Of a DNA stretch of 64,000 nt, positions 26,099 through 34,403 are shown in pieces. The position numbers were made by a program, and so were the translations under genes. The stretch comes from Myxococcus virescens (GTDB lineage: Bacteria > Myxococcota > Myxococcia > Myxococcales > Myxococcaceae), in contig NZ_FNAJ01000014.1 in NCBI RefSeq assembly GCF_900101905.1, forward strand, positions 124,001 through 188,000, read 5' to 3'. Every line of letters starts with the position of its first letter. Positions within the stretch are counted from its first letter, which is position 1. Below the pieces are notes generated by a model. It was not told the origin of the DNA, searched no databases, and was given only the letters and a program-made list of their open reading frames with translations.

Positions 26099-26194
26099 GC
26101 TCACAGTGAAGGTCGTGTCGTTCCGGTACAGCAACGTCTGGGGCCCGTTGGAAGCGATGGCGCAGAACAGCGTTCCCGTTGCCAGCTTCATGAC
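26099..26194 (-). pseudogene. Possible C-terminal protein fragment
   Basis: A 31-codon frame (MKLATGTLFCAIASNG, then LLYRNDTTFTVS and stop) beside an unusually AT-rich stretch at about 26210-26270. It looks like the end of a larger secreted beta protein whose 5' part has been lost. Evidence is weak. Confidence 0.25.
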
Positions 26195-26359
26195 GTCATT
26201 CCCCAGCCCCGAACATTTCGACATTTACCGCTTTTACTCGATTATTAAAACGTAAGACAGGCTGTCAATCAAGACCCAGCCCCTGTCCGCCACGGCGCCC
26301 AGATTCGCTTCTTCCAGGACGGAGCCACGCGAAGCCCCGTCCCGCGGTGTCACCCTCCA

Positions 26360-26848
26360 TCAGGACTGAGCGGTGGGACGGACGATGATTTCGTTCACGT
26401 CCACGTCGTCGGGCTGCTCGATGGCGAAGGCGATGCTCCGCGCAATGGCCTCGGGCGGAATCGCCACCCGCCGGTATTCGCGCATGCCCGCGCGCGCGAC
26501 CGGGTCGGAGATGGAGTCGGCGAGCTCGGACGTCGTCACGCCCGGTGAAATGACGGTGACCCGGATGTCACCGCCGACCTCCTGCCGCAGCCCCTCGGAG
26601 ATGGCGATGACGGCGTACTTCGTCGCGCAATACACGGCGGCCGTGGGCACCACCAGGTGGCCACCAATAGAGGAGAGATTGATGAACTGGCCGGAGCGCT
26701 GCGCCTGCATGATGGGCAGCCCGGCGGCGATGCCGTGCAGGACGCCACGGATGTTGACGTCAATCATCCGGTCCCACTCCTCGACCTTGAGCGCCTCCAA
26801 CTTCGACAGGGGCATCACGCCCGCGTTGTTGATGAGGCCCCCTCGCAA
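26360..26848 (-). pseudogene. N-terminally truncated short-chain dehydrogenase
   Basis: The remaining frame has INNAGVMPLSK, the catalytic YCATK, and a normal SDR C-terminus ending DVDVNEIIVRPTAQS. The cofactor-binding TGxxxGIG and about 80 N-terminal residues are missing. Upstream the sequence changes abruptly into an unrelated stretch (GGAPSSRLYSRLH in the same frame). Without the Rossmann N-terminus it cannot bind NAD(P) and is most likely a remnant. Confidence 0.65.
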
Positions 26849-26949
26849 TGCAGCCGGGAGTACAGCCGGCTGCTTGGCGCGCCGCCCTCGCGAAACATCG
26901 GCCGGCTGCGGAGCACGCTCCAGGGCCAGGCACCGGTCCGGCAGGCCAA

Positions 26950-26966
26950 TGCGTCAACTTGACGCA
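26950..26966. promoter_or_regulatory. RegA-type operator in front of the RegB-like kinase gene
   Basis: TGCGTCAA-C-TTGACGCA is a perfect palindrome (8-bp arms), readable as TGCGTC-N5-GACGCA, 35 bp upstream of the kinase start. PrrA/RegA-family regulators bind inverted repeats of the type TGCGNC...GNCGCA. The same architecture with the same spacer recurs at 28921. This suggests autoregulation of the two-component operon. Confidence 0.6.
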
Positions 26967-27000
26967 CACGCCACTGCCATCGCCGGGATATGACGTGCGG

Positions 27001-28374
27001 GTGTCCACCGCGCCGACTCACCCCGAGGCGCCGTCGCCTGACGTCCTGTCCTCGCCCCCGCGCTCCGCCTTCCGACGCTCCACCGGGGACATGGCGGCGC
27101 GGCTGTCCTCCAGCGACATCGCGCTCGGGTGGCTGGTCCGCCTGCGCTGGCACGCCGTCGCCGGCCAGGCGCTGACCGTGGGCGTCGCCGTCCGGGTGCT
27201 GGAGTTGAAGCTGCCCGTGGCGCCCCTGCTGGCCCTGGTGGCCACGACGGCGGTGTCCAACCTGCTCCTCGCGCTCTGGCTCCGTCGCGAGCCCGAGGTC
27301 CGTCCCGGCCTGCTGGGCGCCGTGCTCGCGTTCGACACCGCGTTGCTGACGGGGCTGCTCGCGCTGTCCGGTGGCCCGGCCAACCCGTTCGCCATGCTGT
27401 ATCTCGTCCATGTGACGCTGGCGGCCATCGTGCTGGGCCCCCGTTGGACGGCGCTCATCGCGATGCTGTCGGTGCTGGGCTCGACCAGCCTCTTCGCCTG
27501 CCACGTCCCACTGCCCGACACGGTGAACCCGCCGGGCAGCCACGGCCTGGACTCGCTCCACGTCGTGGGCATGTGGGTCGCCTTCACGCTGACGGCGCTC
27601 ATCATCGGCTTCGTCGTCGCCCGCGTGGCCGCCGCGCTGAGAGACCGGCATGCCGCGCTGGCGCGCACGCAGCGGCTGGCGGCGCGCGCGGAGAAGCTGG
27701 CGTCGCTGTCCACGCTGGCGGCCGGCGCGGCACACGAGCTGGGCACGCCGCTGGGCACCATCGCCATCGCGGCCAACGAACTGGACGCGCTCATCCTGGA
27801 GGCGCCCCAGGAGGCGCTGGAGGACGCCCGCCTCATCCGGGACGAGGTGGAGCGCTGCCGGGACATCCTGGAGCGCATGAGCGCCCGCGCAGGACAGACG
27901 CTGGGCGAGGTCCCCGAACGGACGACGCCGAGCGACGTGCTCGCCCGCCTCCGGGAACAACTGGGCACCGCCGACCAGGCGCGCCTCCAACTCGAGCCCG
28001 GCCCGGACGTGCCCTTCTGGTGCCCCGTGCGAGGACTGGTGCAGGTTCTGACGAACCTGGTGCGCAACGGGCTGCATGCCAGCGAGGCCACCGGAGCGAA
28101 CGTCGTGGTGTCCGCGCACCGCGAGGAAGACCGCCTGCGCTTCATCGTGGAGGACCAGGGCACCGGCATCCCACGCGCGCTGCTGCCCCGGCTGGGCGAG
28201 CCCTTCTTCACCACCAAGCCCGCGGGCCAGGGCATGGGGCTGGGCCTGTTCCTCACCCAGACGTACGCCGAGCTGTGTGGAGGCCGCCTGGAGCTCAGCT
28301 CCGAGGAGGGACAGGGGACGCGCGTGACGCTGGAGCTGCCCTTGAGGAAGGAGTCGTCCGATGCCCCCAGGTGA
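27001..28374 (+). CDS. RegB/PrrB-like redox sensor histidine kinase
   Basis: 457 residues from a GTG at 27001, immediately after the operator; an upstream open frame lacks coding character. About six membrane segments (residues 45-210) include GGPANPF (124-130), the GGxxNPF quinone-binding signature of RegB/PrrB/ActS. The H-box is AGAAHELGTPLGTIA with His245, close to the RegB HELxTPL spelling. A dimerisation helix, N-box (NLVRNGLHAS), G1 (DQGTGIP) and G2 (GMGLGLFL) follow. The kinase overlaps the response regulator by 14 bp. It should report the ubiquinone pool or oxygen state to its partner. Confidence 0.88.
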   Translation: MSTAPTHPEAPSPDVLSSPPRSAFRRSTGDMAARLSSSDIALGWLVRLRWHAVAGQALTVGVAVRVLELKLPVAPLLALVATTAVSNLLLALWLRREPEVRPGLLGAVLAFDTALLTGLLALSGGPANPFAMLYLVHVTLAAIVLGPRWTALIAMLSVLGSTSLFACHVPLPDTVNPPGSHGLDSLHVVGMWVAFTLTALIIGFVVARVAAALRDRHAALARTQRLAARAEKLASLSTLAAGAAHELGTPLGTIAIAANELDALILEAPQEALEDARLIRDEVERCRDILERMSARAGQTLGEVPERTTPSDVLARLREQLGTADQARLQLEPGPDVPFWCPVRGLVQVLTNLVRNGLHASEATGANVVVSAHREEDRLRFIVEDQGTGIPRALLPRLGEPFFTTKPAGQGMGLGLFLTQTYAELCGGRLELSSEEGQGTRVTLELPLRKESSDAPR

Positions 28375-28912
28375 AGCCCCCGCCACGGTGCTCGTCACCG
28401 ACGACGACGAGCGGTTCCGAGAGCGGCTGGTGCGCGCCTTCGTACGGCACGGCTTCCAGGCCCATGGCGCGGCCAGCGCGCAAGCGGCGCTCGAGGCCGC
28501 GCGGACGTTGCGTCCGGGTTACGCCGTCGTCGACCTGCGCCTGCCCGACGGTTCCGGCCTGGAGTTGGTGCGCGAGCTGAAGGCCCTGGACGCGAGCACC
28601 ACCGTCGTGGTGCTGACGGGCTATGGCAGCATCGCCACGGCGGTGGAGGCCGTCCGGCGAGGCGCCACGCACTACCTGGCCAAGCCCGCGGACGTGGACG
28701 ACATCCTGCTGGCCTTCGCCGGCGCCACCCTCCCCTCCGGGCAGGAGGCCGCGCTCACCCACGAGGTGCCCTCCCTGGCGCGCGCGGAGTGGGAGCACAT
28801 CCAGCGCGTGCTCGCCGACTGTGGGGGCAACATCTCCCAGGCCGCCCGGTTGCTGCGCATCCAGCGGCGGAGCCTGCAACGCAAGCTGTCCAAGTACCCC
28901 GTTCCCAAGTGA
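28361..28912 (+). CDS. RegA/PrrA/ActR-family response regulator
   Basis: 183 residues, the standard size. Receiver with acidic cluster DDD (14-16), phospho-acceptor Asp58 in VVDLRLPDGSG, Thr in VVLTGYGSI, and Lys in HYLAKPAD. A short linker leads to a Fis-type helix-turn-helix (EWEHIQRVLADCGGNISQAA, LLRIQRRSLQRKLSKYPVPK), nearly the ActR/PrrA signature. It overlaps the kinase gene. Matching palindromes stand before the kinase and before the next operon, giving a candidate autoregulated redox regulon. Confidence 0.9.
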   Translation: MPPGEAPATVLVTDDDERFRERLVRAFVRHGFQAHGAASAQAALEAARTLRPGYAVVDLRLPDGSGLELVRELKALDASTTVVVLTGYGSIATAVEAVRRGATHYLAKPADVDDILLAFAGATLPSGQEAALTHEVPSLARAEWEHIQRVLADCGGNISQAARLLRIQRRSLQRKLSKYPVPK

Positions 28913-28919
28913 GCCCGGG

Positions 28920-28938
28920 GTGCGTCAGCAAGACGCAC
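28920..28938. promoter_or_regulatory. Second RegA-type operator, before the diheme lipoprotein operon
   Basis: GTGCGTC-AGCAA-GACGCAC: 7-bp arms and a 5-nt spacer, 48 bp before the ATG at 28986. Same TGCGTC-N5-GACGCA layout as the site at 26950, so the downstream operon is a likely direct target. Confidence 0.6.
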
Positions 28939-28985
28939 GAAACGCGGCGCCCGAGCCGGTAGGGTGGAAGGTGTCAGGAGGCCCG

Positions 28986-30032
28986 ATGTCCCCGCCACGC
29001 GCGAGTGCGCTGCTGCTCACCCTCATGGTGTCCGCCGGAGGCTGTACCAAGACGCCCACCGAGGAGGGCGTGAAGGAAGCCAACGGCAGCATCCAGTGCC
29101 AGACGCTCCAGCACCTGGCCTGCACGGGGCTCTACGGCGAGGGCGGCGCCGGGTGGGCGACCCGGGCGATTCCCCCCGAGGTGCGCCCCTACGAGCCCGG
29201 CCTCCAGCTCTGGAGCGACGGCCTGGACAAGGCGCGCTTCATCTACCTGCCGCCCGGCACGAAGGTGGACACGTCCAAGAGCGACGAGTGGCGCTTCCCC
29301 GTGGGCACGAAGCTCTGGAAGGAGTTCAGTTGGAAGGGGCGGCCCATCGAGACGCGCTTCCTCTGGAAGCGCCCGGACGGGAGCTGGCTGCGGACCACCT
29401 ACCGCTGGAGCGACGACGGGAAGACGGCGCTCGAGTTGACCAGCGGCGAGAAGGACGTGCCCGGCACGGAGGGCTACGAAATCCCCAGCCAGCAGGATTG
29501 CCAGTCCTGCCACCGAGGGCGCGGCGACGAGGTGCTCGGCTTCGAGGCCGTCGCGCTGGCCCACGACGGCGCGCGCGGCCTCACGCTGGCGAAGCTGGTG
29601 GAGGAGGGACGCCTGAGCCACCCGCCCGCGCAAGTGCCCCGCATTCCTGGCACGCCGGTGGAGCAGGCCGCCCTGGGCTACCTGCACATGAACTGCGGCG
29701 TGTCGTGCCACAGCGGCAACCGGATGGCGCTGGGCAACAGCTCCGGCCTGCACCTGCGCCTGGAAGCGGGCGAGCTCGGCTCCGTGCAGGAGACGGACAC
29801 CTGGCGCACGTCCGTGAATGTGAAGGCGCTCATCCAGACGTCGGGCATGTTCGGGAAGAGCTCGCAGCGCGTCGCGCCGGGTGACGTCCAGCACAGCTCG
29901 CTGCTCTACCGGATGGGCCAGCGCGGGGACTTCATGCAAATGCCCCCCCTGGGCACTCGCGTGGTGGATGAACAGGGCCGGGCGCTCATCCAGCGCTGGA
30001 TTGAAGCGATGCCCACGAAGAAGGGGGGGTAG
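28986..30032 (+). CDS. Diheme c-type cytochrome-like lipoprotein
   Basis: 348 residues. Lipobox SAGGCTK; AGGAGG lies 5 bp upstream of the ATG. Two haem-attachment motifs are present: CQSCH (CxxCH) and MNCGVSCH, an unusual CxxxCH. A C-terminal MQMPPLGTRVVDEQG segment offers a Met ligand, as in class I cytochromes. Similar proteins carry a beta-rich N-terminal half (GLQLWSDGLDKARFIYLPPG) and are reported as conserved cell-surface haem proteins. Placement behind a RegA-type site fits a redox role, probably electron transfer at the envelope. Confidence 0.72.
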   Translation: MSPPRASALLLTLMVSAGGCTKTPTEEGVKEANGSIQCQTLQHLACTGLYGEGGAGWATRAIPPEVRPYEPGLQLWSDGLDKARFIYLPPGTKVDTSKSDEWRFPVGTKLWKEFSWKGRPIETRFLWKRPDGSWLRTTYRWSDDGKTALELTSGEKDVPGTEGYEIPSQQDCQSCHRGRGDEVLGFEAVALAHDGARGLTLAKLVEEGRLSHPPAQVPRIPGTPVEQAALGYLHMNCGVSCHSGNRMALGNSSGLHLRLEAGELGSVQETDTWRTSVNVKALIQTSGMFGKSSQRVAPGDVQHSSLLYRMGQRGDFMQMPPLGTRVVDEQGRALIQRWIEAMPTKKGG

Positions 30033-30037
30033 GCGCC

Positions 30038-30505
30038 ATGCTCTACTCAGTGGTGTTGCTCCTCCACTCCTGGCTGCGCTGGGCGGTGGTGGTGCTGGGA
30101 GTGCTCGCGCTCGCGAGGGCACTGATGGGCTGGGCGCGAGCCCGTGACTGGACGCCCGGCGACCGGCGGCTCCAGGTCTTCTTCGTCTCCGCCTTCGATA
30201 CCCAGATGCTTCTGGGGATGACGCTCTACTTCGCGCTCAGCCCCGTCACGCCCCGGAGCCTGGACGCGCTGCGGATGAGCATGTCCATCGGCCACCTGCG
30301 CTTCTTCAGCCTGGAGCACCCACTGCTGATGCTCCTGGCCCTCACCGCCGCGCACGCCACCTCCGCGATGACGCGGCGGGAGGCGCCCGCTCAATCCAAG
30401 CACCGCACCTGGGCGGTGGGGCTCCTGCTGGCCATGCTGTTCGTCGCACTGGCCATTCCCTGGCCCGGCTTGTCCCACGGACGGCCCCTGCTCCGGGGCT
30501 TCTAG
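30038..30505 (+). CDS. Four-helix membrane protein with conserved histidines
   Basis: 155 residues, 5 bp downstream of the cytochrome-like gene and surely cotranscribed. Four hydrophobic helices; His in LLLHSWLRW, HLRFFSLEHPLLM and TAAHATS are spaced as in small membrane haem or quinone proteins. No family name is certain, but the pattern matches small cytochrome-b-like proteins seen beside c-type cytochromes. Its neighbour suggests a quinone-to-cytochrome function; inference. Confidence 0.6.
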   Translation: MLYSVVLLLHSWLRWAVVVLGVLALARALMGWARARDWTPGDRRLQVFFVSAFDTQMLLGMTLYFALSPVTPRSLDALRMSMSIGHLRFFSLEHPLLMLLALTAAHATSAMTRREAPAQSKHRTWAVGLLLAMLFVALAIPWPGLSHGRPLLRGF

Positions 30506-30531
30506 CCAGACAATCCGTTAGAGTGCCGCGC

Positions 30532-30993
30532 ATGCGCGGACACAGAAACTGGGCAGGCACGTCAGTGATTGCGGTGACGCTTTGGCTCGCTTGCGGCGTG
30601 GCGATGAGCGGCTGTGGAAGAGGCAAGGAGCGCGCTGCGCTCGCCACGAAGCTGGAGCAGCGCATCCGCTCCGCCGCGAAGACAGGAGAGGCCTTCCACC
30701 TGTCGGAGGTGACGGACTTCGACTGGGACACCCTCCACGTCTTCACGCCCTATGTGGTCGCGGAGGAAGTCCGCCAATCGCTTGGCAACGACTGGTCCGG
30801 CGCGAGAGACATCTATGAATCGGAATGCCTGCTCGTCTTCGTGAAGGAAGGACGGGTCGTCATGGACCTCGAATACCCTCGGATGAAGGGGGACTTCTCG
30901 GCCATGAAGAAGTACCGCTTCTCGCGCGACGAGGCCCGGTTCGCCGCGCCCAAGGACGGCCGTCCCCTGACGCACGCCGTGGATTCGCCCTGA
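30532..30993 (+). CDS. Lipoprotein of unknown function
   Basis: 153 residues from the ATG at 30532 (a GTG 9 bp earlier is possible). Signal peptide with lipobox VAMSGCGRG. The mature domain (FDWDTLHVFTPYVVAEEV, VFVKEGRVVMDLEYPR) looks like small immunity-type or inhibitor lipoproteins with alternating beta strands; no firm family. A terminator follows at 31009. Confidence 0.6.
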   Translation: MRGHRNWAGTSVIAVTLWLACGVAMSGCGRGKERAALATKLEQRIRSAAKTGEAFHLSEVTDFDWDTLHVFTPYVVAEEVRQSLGNDWSGARDIYESECLLVFVKEGRVVMDLEYPRMKGDFSAMKKYRFSRDEARFAAPKDGRPLTHAVDSP

Positions 30994-31008
30994 GCCACCG
31001 CGCGCAGC

Positions 31009-31040
31009 GGCGTGCCTCGGCCCGTGAGGAGAGGCACGCC
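31009..31040. terminator. Bidirectional terminator hairpin
   Basis: GGCGTGCCTC (31009-31018) and GAGGCACGCC (31031-31040), a perfect 10-bp stem with a 12-nt loop between convergent genes. Confidence 0.65.
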
Positions 31041-31051
31041 CGCGGGCACCG

Positions 31052-31297
31052 CTAGGCTTTCACCCATTTGTCTTGAAGCACGTCCCAGCGCATCTCCTTG
31101 CCCTTGAGCGGCTCGGCCTGATTGCTCGCGAAGCTGCCCGTCTCTTGCACGTTCGTACAGCCAATGCTCTTCAGGTAGGCGACACAGTCCTTGGTGAACT
31201 GATTGGCCTGGTCGTGGTTGTGGGCACCCATGGCGCCATACATCTTCGAGCTGCCAGGACCGTCGTAAGTGAAGTTCTGCACGTAATACAAAGGCAT
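31052..31297 (-). CDS. Small conserved-looking protein, function unknown
   Basis: 81 residues from the ATG at 31297, chosen because GGGGAG lies 8 bp upstream; the frame extends 12 codons further. No signal peptide. Sequence is soluble, with a Cys pair (KDCVAYLKSIGC). It resembles small cytoplasmic proteins of about 80 residues without assigned function. Confidence 0.5.
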   Translation of the reverse strand: MPLYYVQNFTYDGPGSSKMYGAMGAHNHDQANQFTKDCVAYLKSIGCTNVQETGSFASNQAEPLKGKEMRWDVLQDKWVKA

Positions 31298-31311
31298 GTC
31301 AGTCGCTCCCC

Positions 31312-31368
31312 TGAAGGCGTTGGTTGCCTTCACGATTATCGCACTTTCCGTCCTTCCTGTGAAAGTGC
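31312..31368. promoter_or_regulatory. Two adjacent inverted repeats upstream of the small gene
   Basis: TGAAGGC-N7-GCCTTCA (31312-31332) and GCACTTTC-N12-GAAAGTGC (31341-31368) sit just upstream of the minus-strand gene starting at 31297. The second has perfect 8-bp arms. Candidate operators; the remaining stretch to 31497 shows no gene. Confidence 0.35.
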
Positions 31369-31496
31369 GCCCGGAGCAATGTCTCGGAGGGAGGAACCCC
31401 GCACCCGACGCGTCAGGGCTCCCACCTCCACCACCCTGGAGGCTACTGCCGGGCGACGCGCTTCCGCCGAGGTGGCACGGGCGAACCTGGACCGGG

Positions 31497-34103
31497 CTAT
31501 GCCTTCAGCGCGGACACCAAATCGCCCGCGGCCAGCCGTGAAACGGATTCCGCGGAGGTGTGGAGGAACCGCAGCGCATAGCCCTCGCTGCCGGCCGGGA
31601 GCGAGGGGCGGTCCGTCATCCCCGCGAAGAATGTGGGCGTTGAGCCAGGCGTGAAGCCGTGGGGGGTGGCATCCACTTCAAGGCCACGCAGCCTGCGCAG
31701 GAAGGCGGCGGTGTCCTCGTCCGAGCCCCGCGTCAGGACAGACACCGTGCCATCCCGGCGCCGGACCTGCACCGTGCGGCTGCGCGCGGCGGCGTGAAGG
31801 CAAGCCAGGTCCCAGAGCGTGGGGCGGGCGCCGGTTCCGAAGTAGGCCAGGGTGTCCTTTCCAAGGTTCGCGAGCTCGCCTCGCGAGCTGTGCACACTCT
31901 GGAAGCCATCCTCTGGAGGGACCTTCACATCCACCCAACGGAGCGTCTTCTCGACGAGGTCGATGACGAGCGGCACGGAGATCTTCCCGCTCCCCTGCAG
32001 GTCGAAGCGCTGCTCCACCGCGCGCGCATCGAAGTGGGGCCCGCCCTCCCCGTCCCGGACCATGAAGCCCGCGAACGCGTCCTCCATGCGATCGAACGAG
32101 ACGCTGTTGTAGGAGAACACCACCGGGATGGCGTAGCGAACGCCCTGCGCCAGCAGCCTCGGAGCATGGACATCCAGGAACTCGGCGCCACCCGTCGGCA
32201 GGGGCCCGGAGGTGACATCCCCCGAATGCACCGCGGCGTCGTCCGCCAGCCGCAGGTTCGTGAAGTCACACACGTCCACCAACCACCAATCCTTGTCGTA
32301 GAAGGCCACCGACAAGTCCAGGTCCACCCGCGTCCCCTTGGGCTCCGTCCAGTGGACGAAGAAGCGCAAGGTCTTCCCTTCCGGCAGCGGCAGCAGGCTC
32401 CCACGCGGAACCGCCACCAACGCCCGGGAGGCCGTCTTCTCCGCCAGCGGAACCATCAGGTCGGCCAGGGCCTCGTCGAGCACCGCTTGAGGGAAGGCCG
32501 GCAGGGCCTCCGCCCGGCGCAGCAGCTCCCGCTCCAGCGGCGCCACCAGCTGGCCAATGGCGTCGCCAGGGAGCAAGGGGCGCCGGTCCTCCATGCCCCA
32601 GGCGTGGGTGGCCTCGCCCTTGGGAAAGAACACGCGTTTGGCGAACGGCTTGTGCCGCTGACGCAGGTGCGCCGCCACGGTGAGCAGCAGCCCAGGCGCG
32701 CCCCGAGGCAGCACCGCCTCGAGCACCGCGAGCAGCTCCGGGTCGAGCGCGGCGGAGCTCGACTGGGCCACCGACAGGCGGCTCACATGGTCCAACCGGC
32801 GCAGCAGCTCACCGGGTCGCTGCCGCAGCAGCCGCAGTGCGCCGCGGACATCGCTCGCGTCCAGCGCCGCTTCGACGTGTGAGGCAAAGGAGCGGAAGCC
32901 AACGCGGACGCCTCCGTCGGCCTCCAGCCTGTGAAAGGCCGCCGGATGCTCGCTGGCCAGACTCAGCACGGATGCTCCGAACGGTGTCTCCGGCACCAAC
33001 ACCGTCTCACGCAAGACAGCGAACGCGAGCGCGACCTTCGGATGGCGCTGCCACTCCTCGAAGACATGCAGGAGCTTCGCGTGGGCCTTCCACAAGCCGG
33101 GGTGGCGTCGGAGGTCCTCGGTGAGGTTCAGCACGGAGAAGCCTTCCAGCATCCGCAGGACGGCGCGCCGTACCGGACGCGGAGGGCTCTTCAGCGGAAT
33201 CTTGACGGTGAGGTCGGGGTTGCCGCCCGCCCATGCGACGAGTATCCGGAGCACATCCGTGGCGGTCTTCACGTATGCCGCGGCGCTGGCCAGCACGTCT
33301 CCCGCCGTGCGGGCATCCTGAAGCAGCAGGCCCATGACCTGCGCCAGCGTCTCCTTCACCGGGATGCTCGGAGGGAGCCACCCCAGGATGCGCACCCCCG
33401 TGACGGAGACGAGCATCTTCAGCAACATCACCTCGGAGGGGTGCAGCACCGTGGACCGGGACACCAGGCGCCGCATGACCTCCCTCCCCGCGGCATCCGG
33501 GTCGGTCCCCAGGGACAACCGCGTCAGCCGGTTGGCGGCCAGTGCATACACGCGCTTGGCGGCCTCGAGCGCCGTGGGCTTGAGGAAGGGCTCGGACGGA
33601 GACAAGCGACGGTGACAGATGGGACACGCGCTGTAGTCGCTTCCGTCGTAGCACCGCTCGCAGACCAGGTGGGCGCACGGCGACAGCGCACGCACCGTGC
33701 CCTGCGCGCCGCAGTGGATGCACGGCTGTTCCGGCGACTGGAACAGCCAGCCCAGCATCCGCTGCACGTAAAACTGCCGGGTGTCGCGGGGCACGCTCTC
33801 GGGGAAGTTCCGGAACAACGGAACGAAGGGCCGGTTGGAGCCCCGAAGCGCCGCGCAGTTGTCGTAGATGAAGCGGCCGGAAGCCGCCATGACCTCGGTG
33901 GGCAGCGCGAGCAGCGCCTCCCGGAGCGCGCCGTCCAGCGTGTAGCCCACCCCCGCGAGGTCTGCCTCCAGGGCATCCATGCCCTGCTCCCGCTCCTGCG
34001 AGTCACCGCTGGGAGCAAGTCCTGAGGGGAGGAAGACAAGCCCCATGGTCCGGAGCAGCAGCGCGGCGGTACCGCCCATCACGTCGAGCGAAGGGGAGCC
34101 CAT
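31497..34103 (-). CDS. RING-domain protein, MXAN_6230/SCO0854 family, with TerD-like C-terminal part
   Basis: 868 residues. A RING-type zinc finger is centred on CIHCGAQG, SPCAHLVCERC and CPICHRRL (about residues 130-170), with the C3HC4-like order of ligands. The middle 400 residues are helical. A later segment (VDLDLSVAFYDKDW, then AAVHSGDVTSGP and FLDVHAPRL) resembles TerD/tellurium-resistance domains. RING fingers act as ubiquitin ligases in eukaryotes; in bacteria these proteins have no proven ligase role. GGAG precedes the ATG by 5 bp. Single gene. Confidence 0.78.
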   Translation of the reverse strand: MGSPSLDVMGGTAALLLRTMGLVFLPSGLAPSGDSQEREQGMDALEADLAGVGYTLDGALREALLALPTEVMAASGRFIYDNCAALRGSNRPFVPLFRNFPESVPRDTRQFYVQRMLGWLFQSPEQPCIHCGAQGTVRALSPCAHLVCERCYDGSDYSACPICHRRLSPSEPFLKPTALEAAKRVYALAANRLTRLSLGTDPDAAGREVMRRLVSRSTVLHPSEVMLLKMLVSVTGVRILGWLPPSIPVKETLAQVMGLLLQDARTAGDVLASAAAYVKTATDVLRILVAWAGGNPDLTVKIPLKSPPRPVRRAVLRMLEGFSVLNLTEDLRRHPGLWKAHAKLLHVFEEWQRHPKVALAFAVLRETVLVPETPFGASVLSLASEHPAAFHRLEADGGVRVGFRSFASHVEAALDASDVRGALRLLRQRPGELLRRLDHVSRLSVAQSSSAALDPELLAVLEAVLPRGAPGLLLTVAAHLRQRHKPFAKRVFFPKGEATHAWGMEDRRPLLPGDAIGQLVAPLERELLRRAEALPAFPQAVLDEALADLMVPLAEKTASRALVAVPRGSLLPLPEGKTLRFFVHWTEPKGTRVDLDLSVAFYDKDWWLVDVCDFTNLRLADDAAVHSGDVTSGPLPTGGAEFLDVHAPRLLAQGVRYAIPVVFSYNSVSFDRMEDAFAGFMVRDGEGGPHFDARAVEQRFDLQGSGKISVPLVIDLVEKTLRWVDVKVPPEDGFQSVHSSRGELANLGKDTLAYFGTGARPTLWDLACLHAAARSRTVQVRRRDGTVSVLTRGSDEDTAAFLRRLRGLEVDATPHGFTPGSTPTFFAGMTDRPSLPAGSEGYALRFLHTSAESVSRLAAGDLVSALKA

Positions 34104-34403
34104 GGTGACTCCAGACGAGAGGAAAAAACGGGGCGGAGAGCGGATCCGCTACCTCAGGAGTGAGAAGGAAGCACACCCAGGGCCGCCCCGTGGGGAACCC
34201 TACCAGGGCCCGGCGGGGCGCCGCTACCGTTGCAGCACGCGGTTGTCCCCCCTATGCGGGCCTGCCCTCGCGACTCAGCGCGCCCGCCTGCCTGAGCCTG
34301 GCGAGCGCTCCGCCTACAAACTTCCCGGTGCGCTTCACCCGTGTCCTCGAGGAGCGTCAGCCCTCGTGGACCTGGACCGGGAGGAGCCGTCAGACTGCGA
34401 GAC

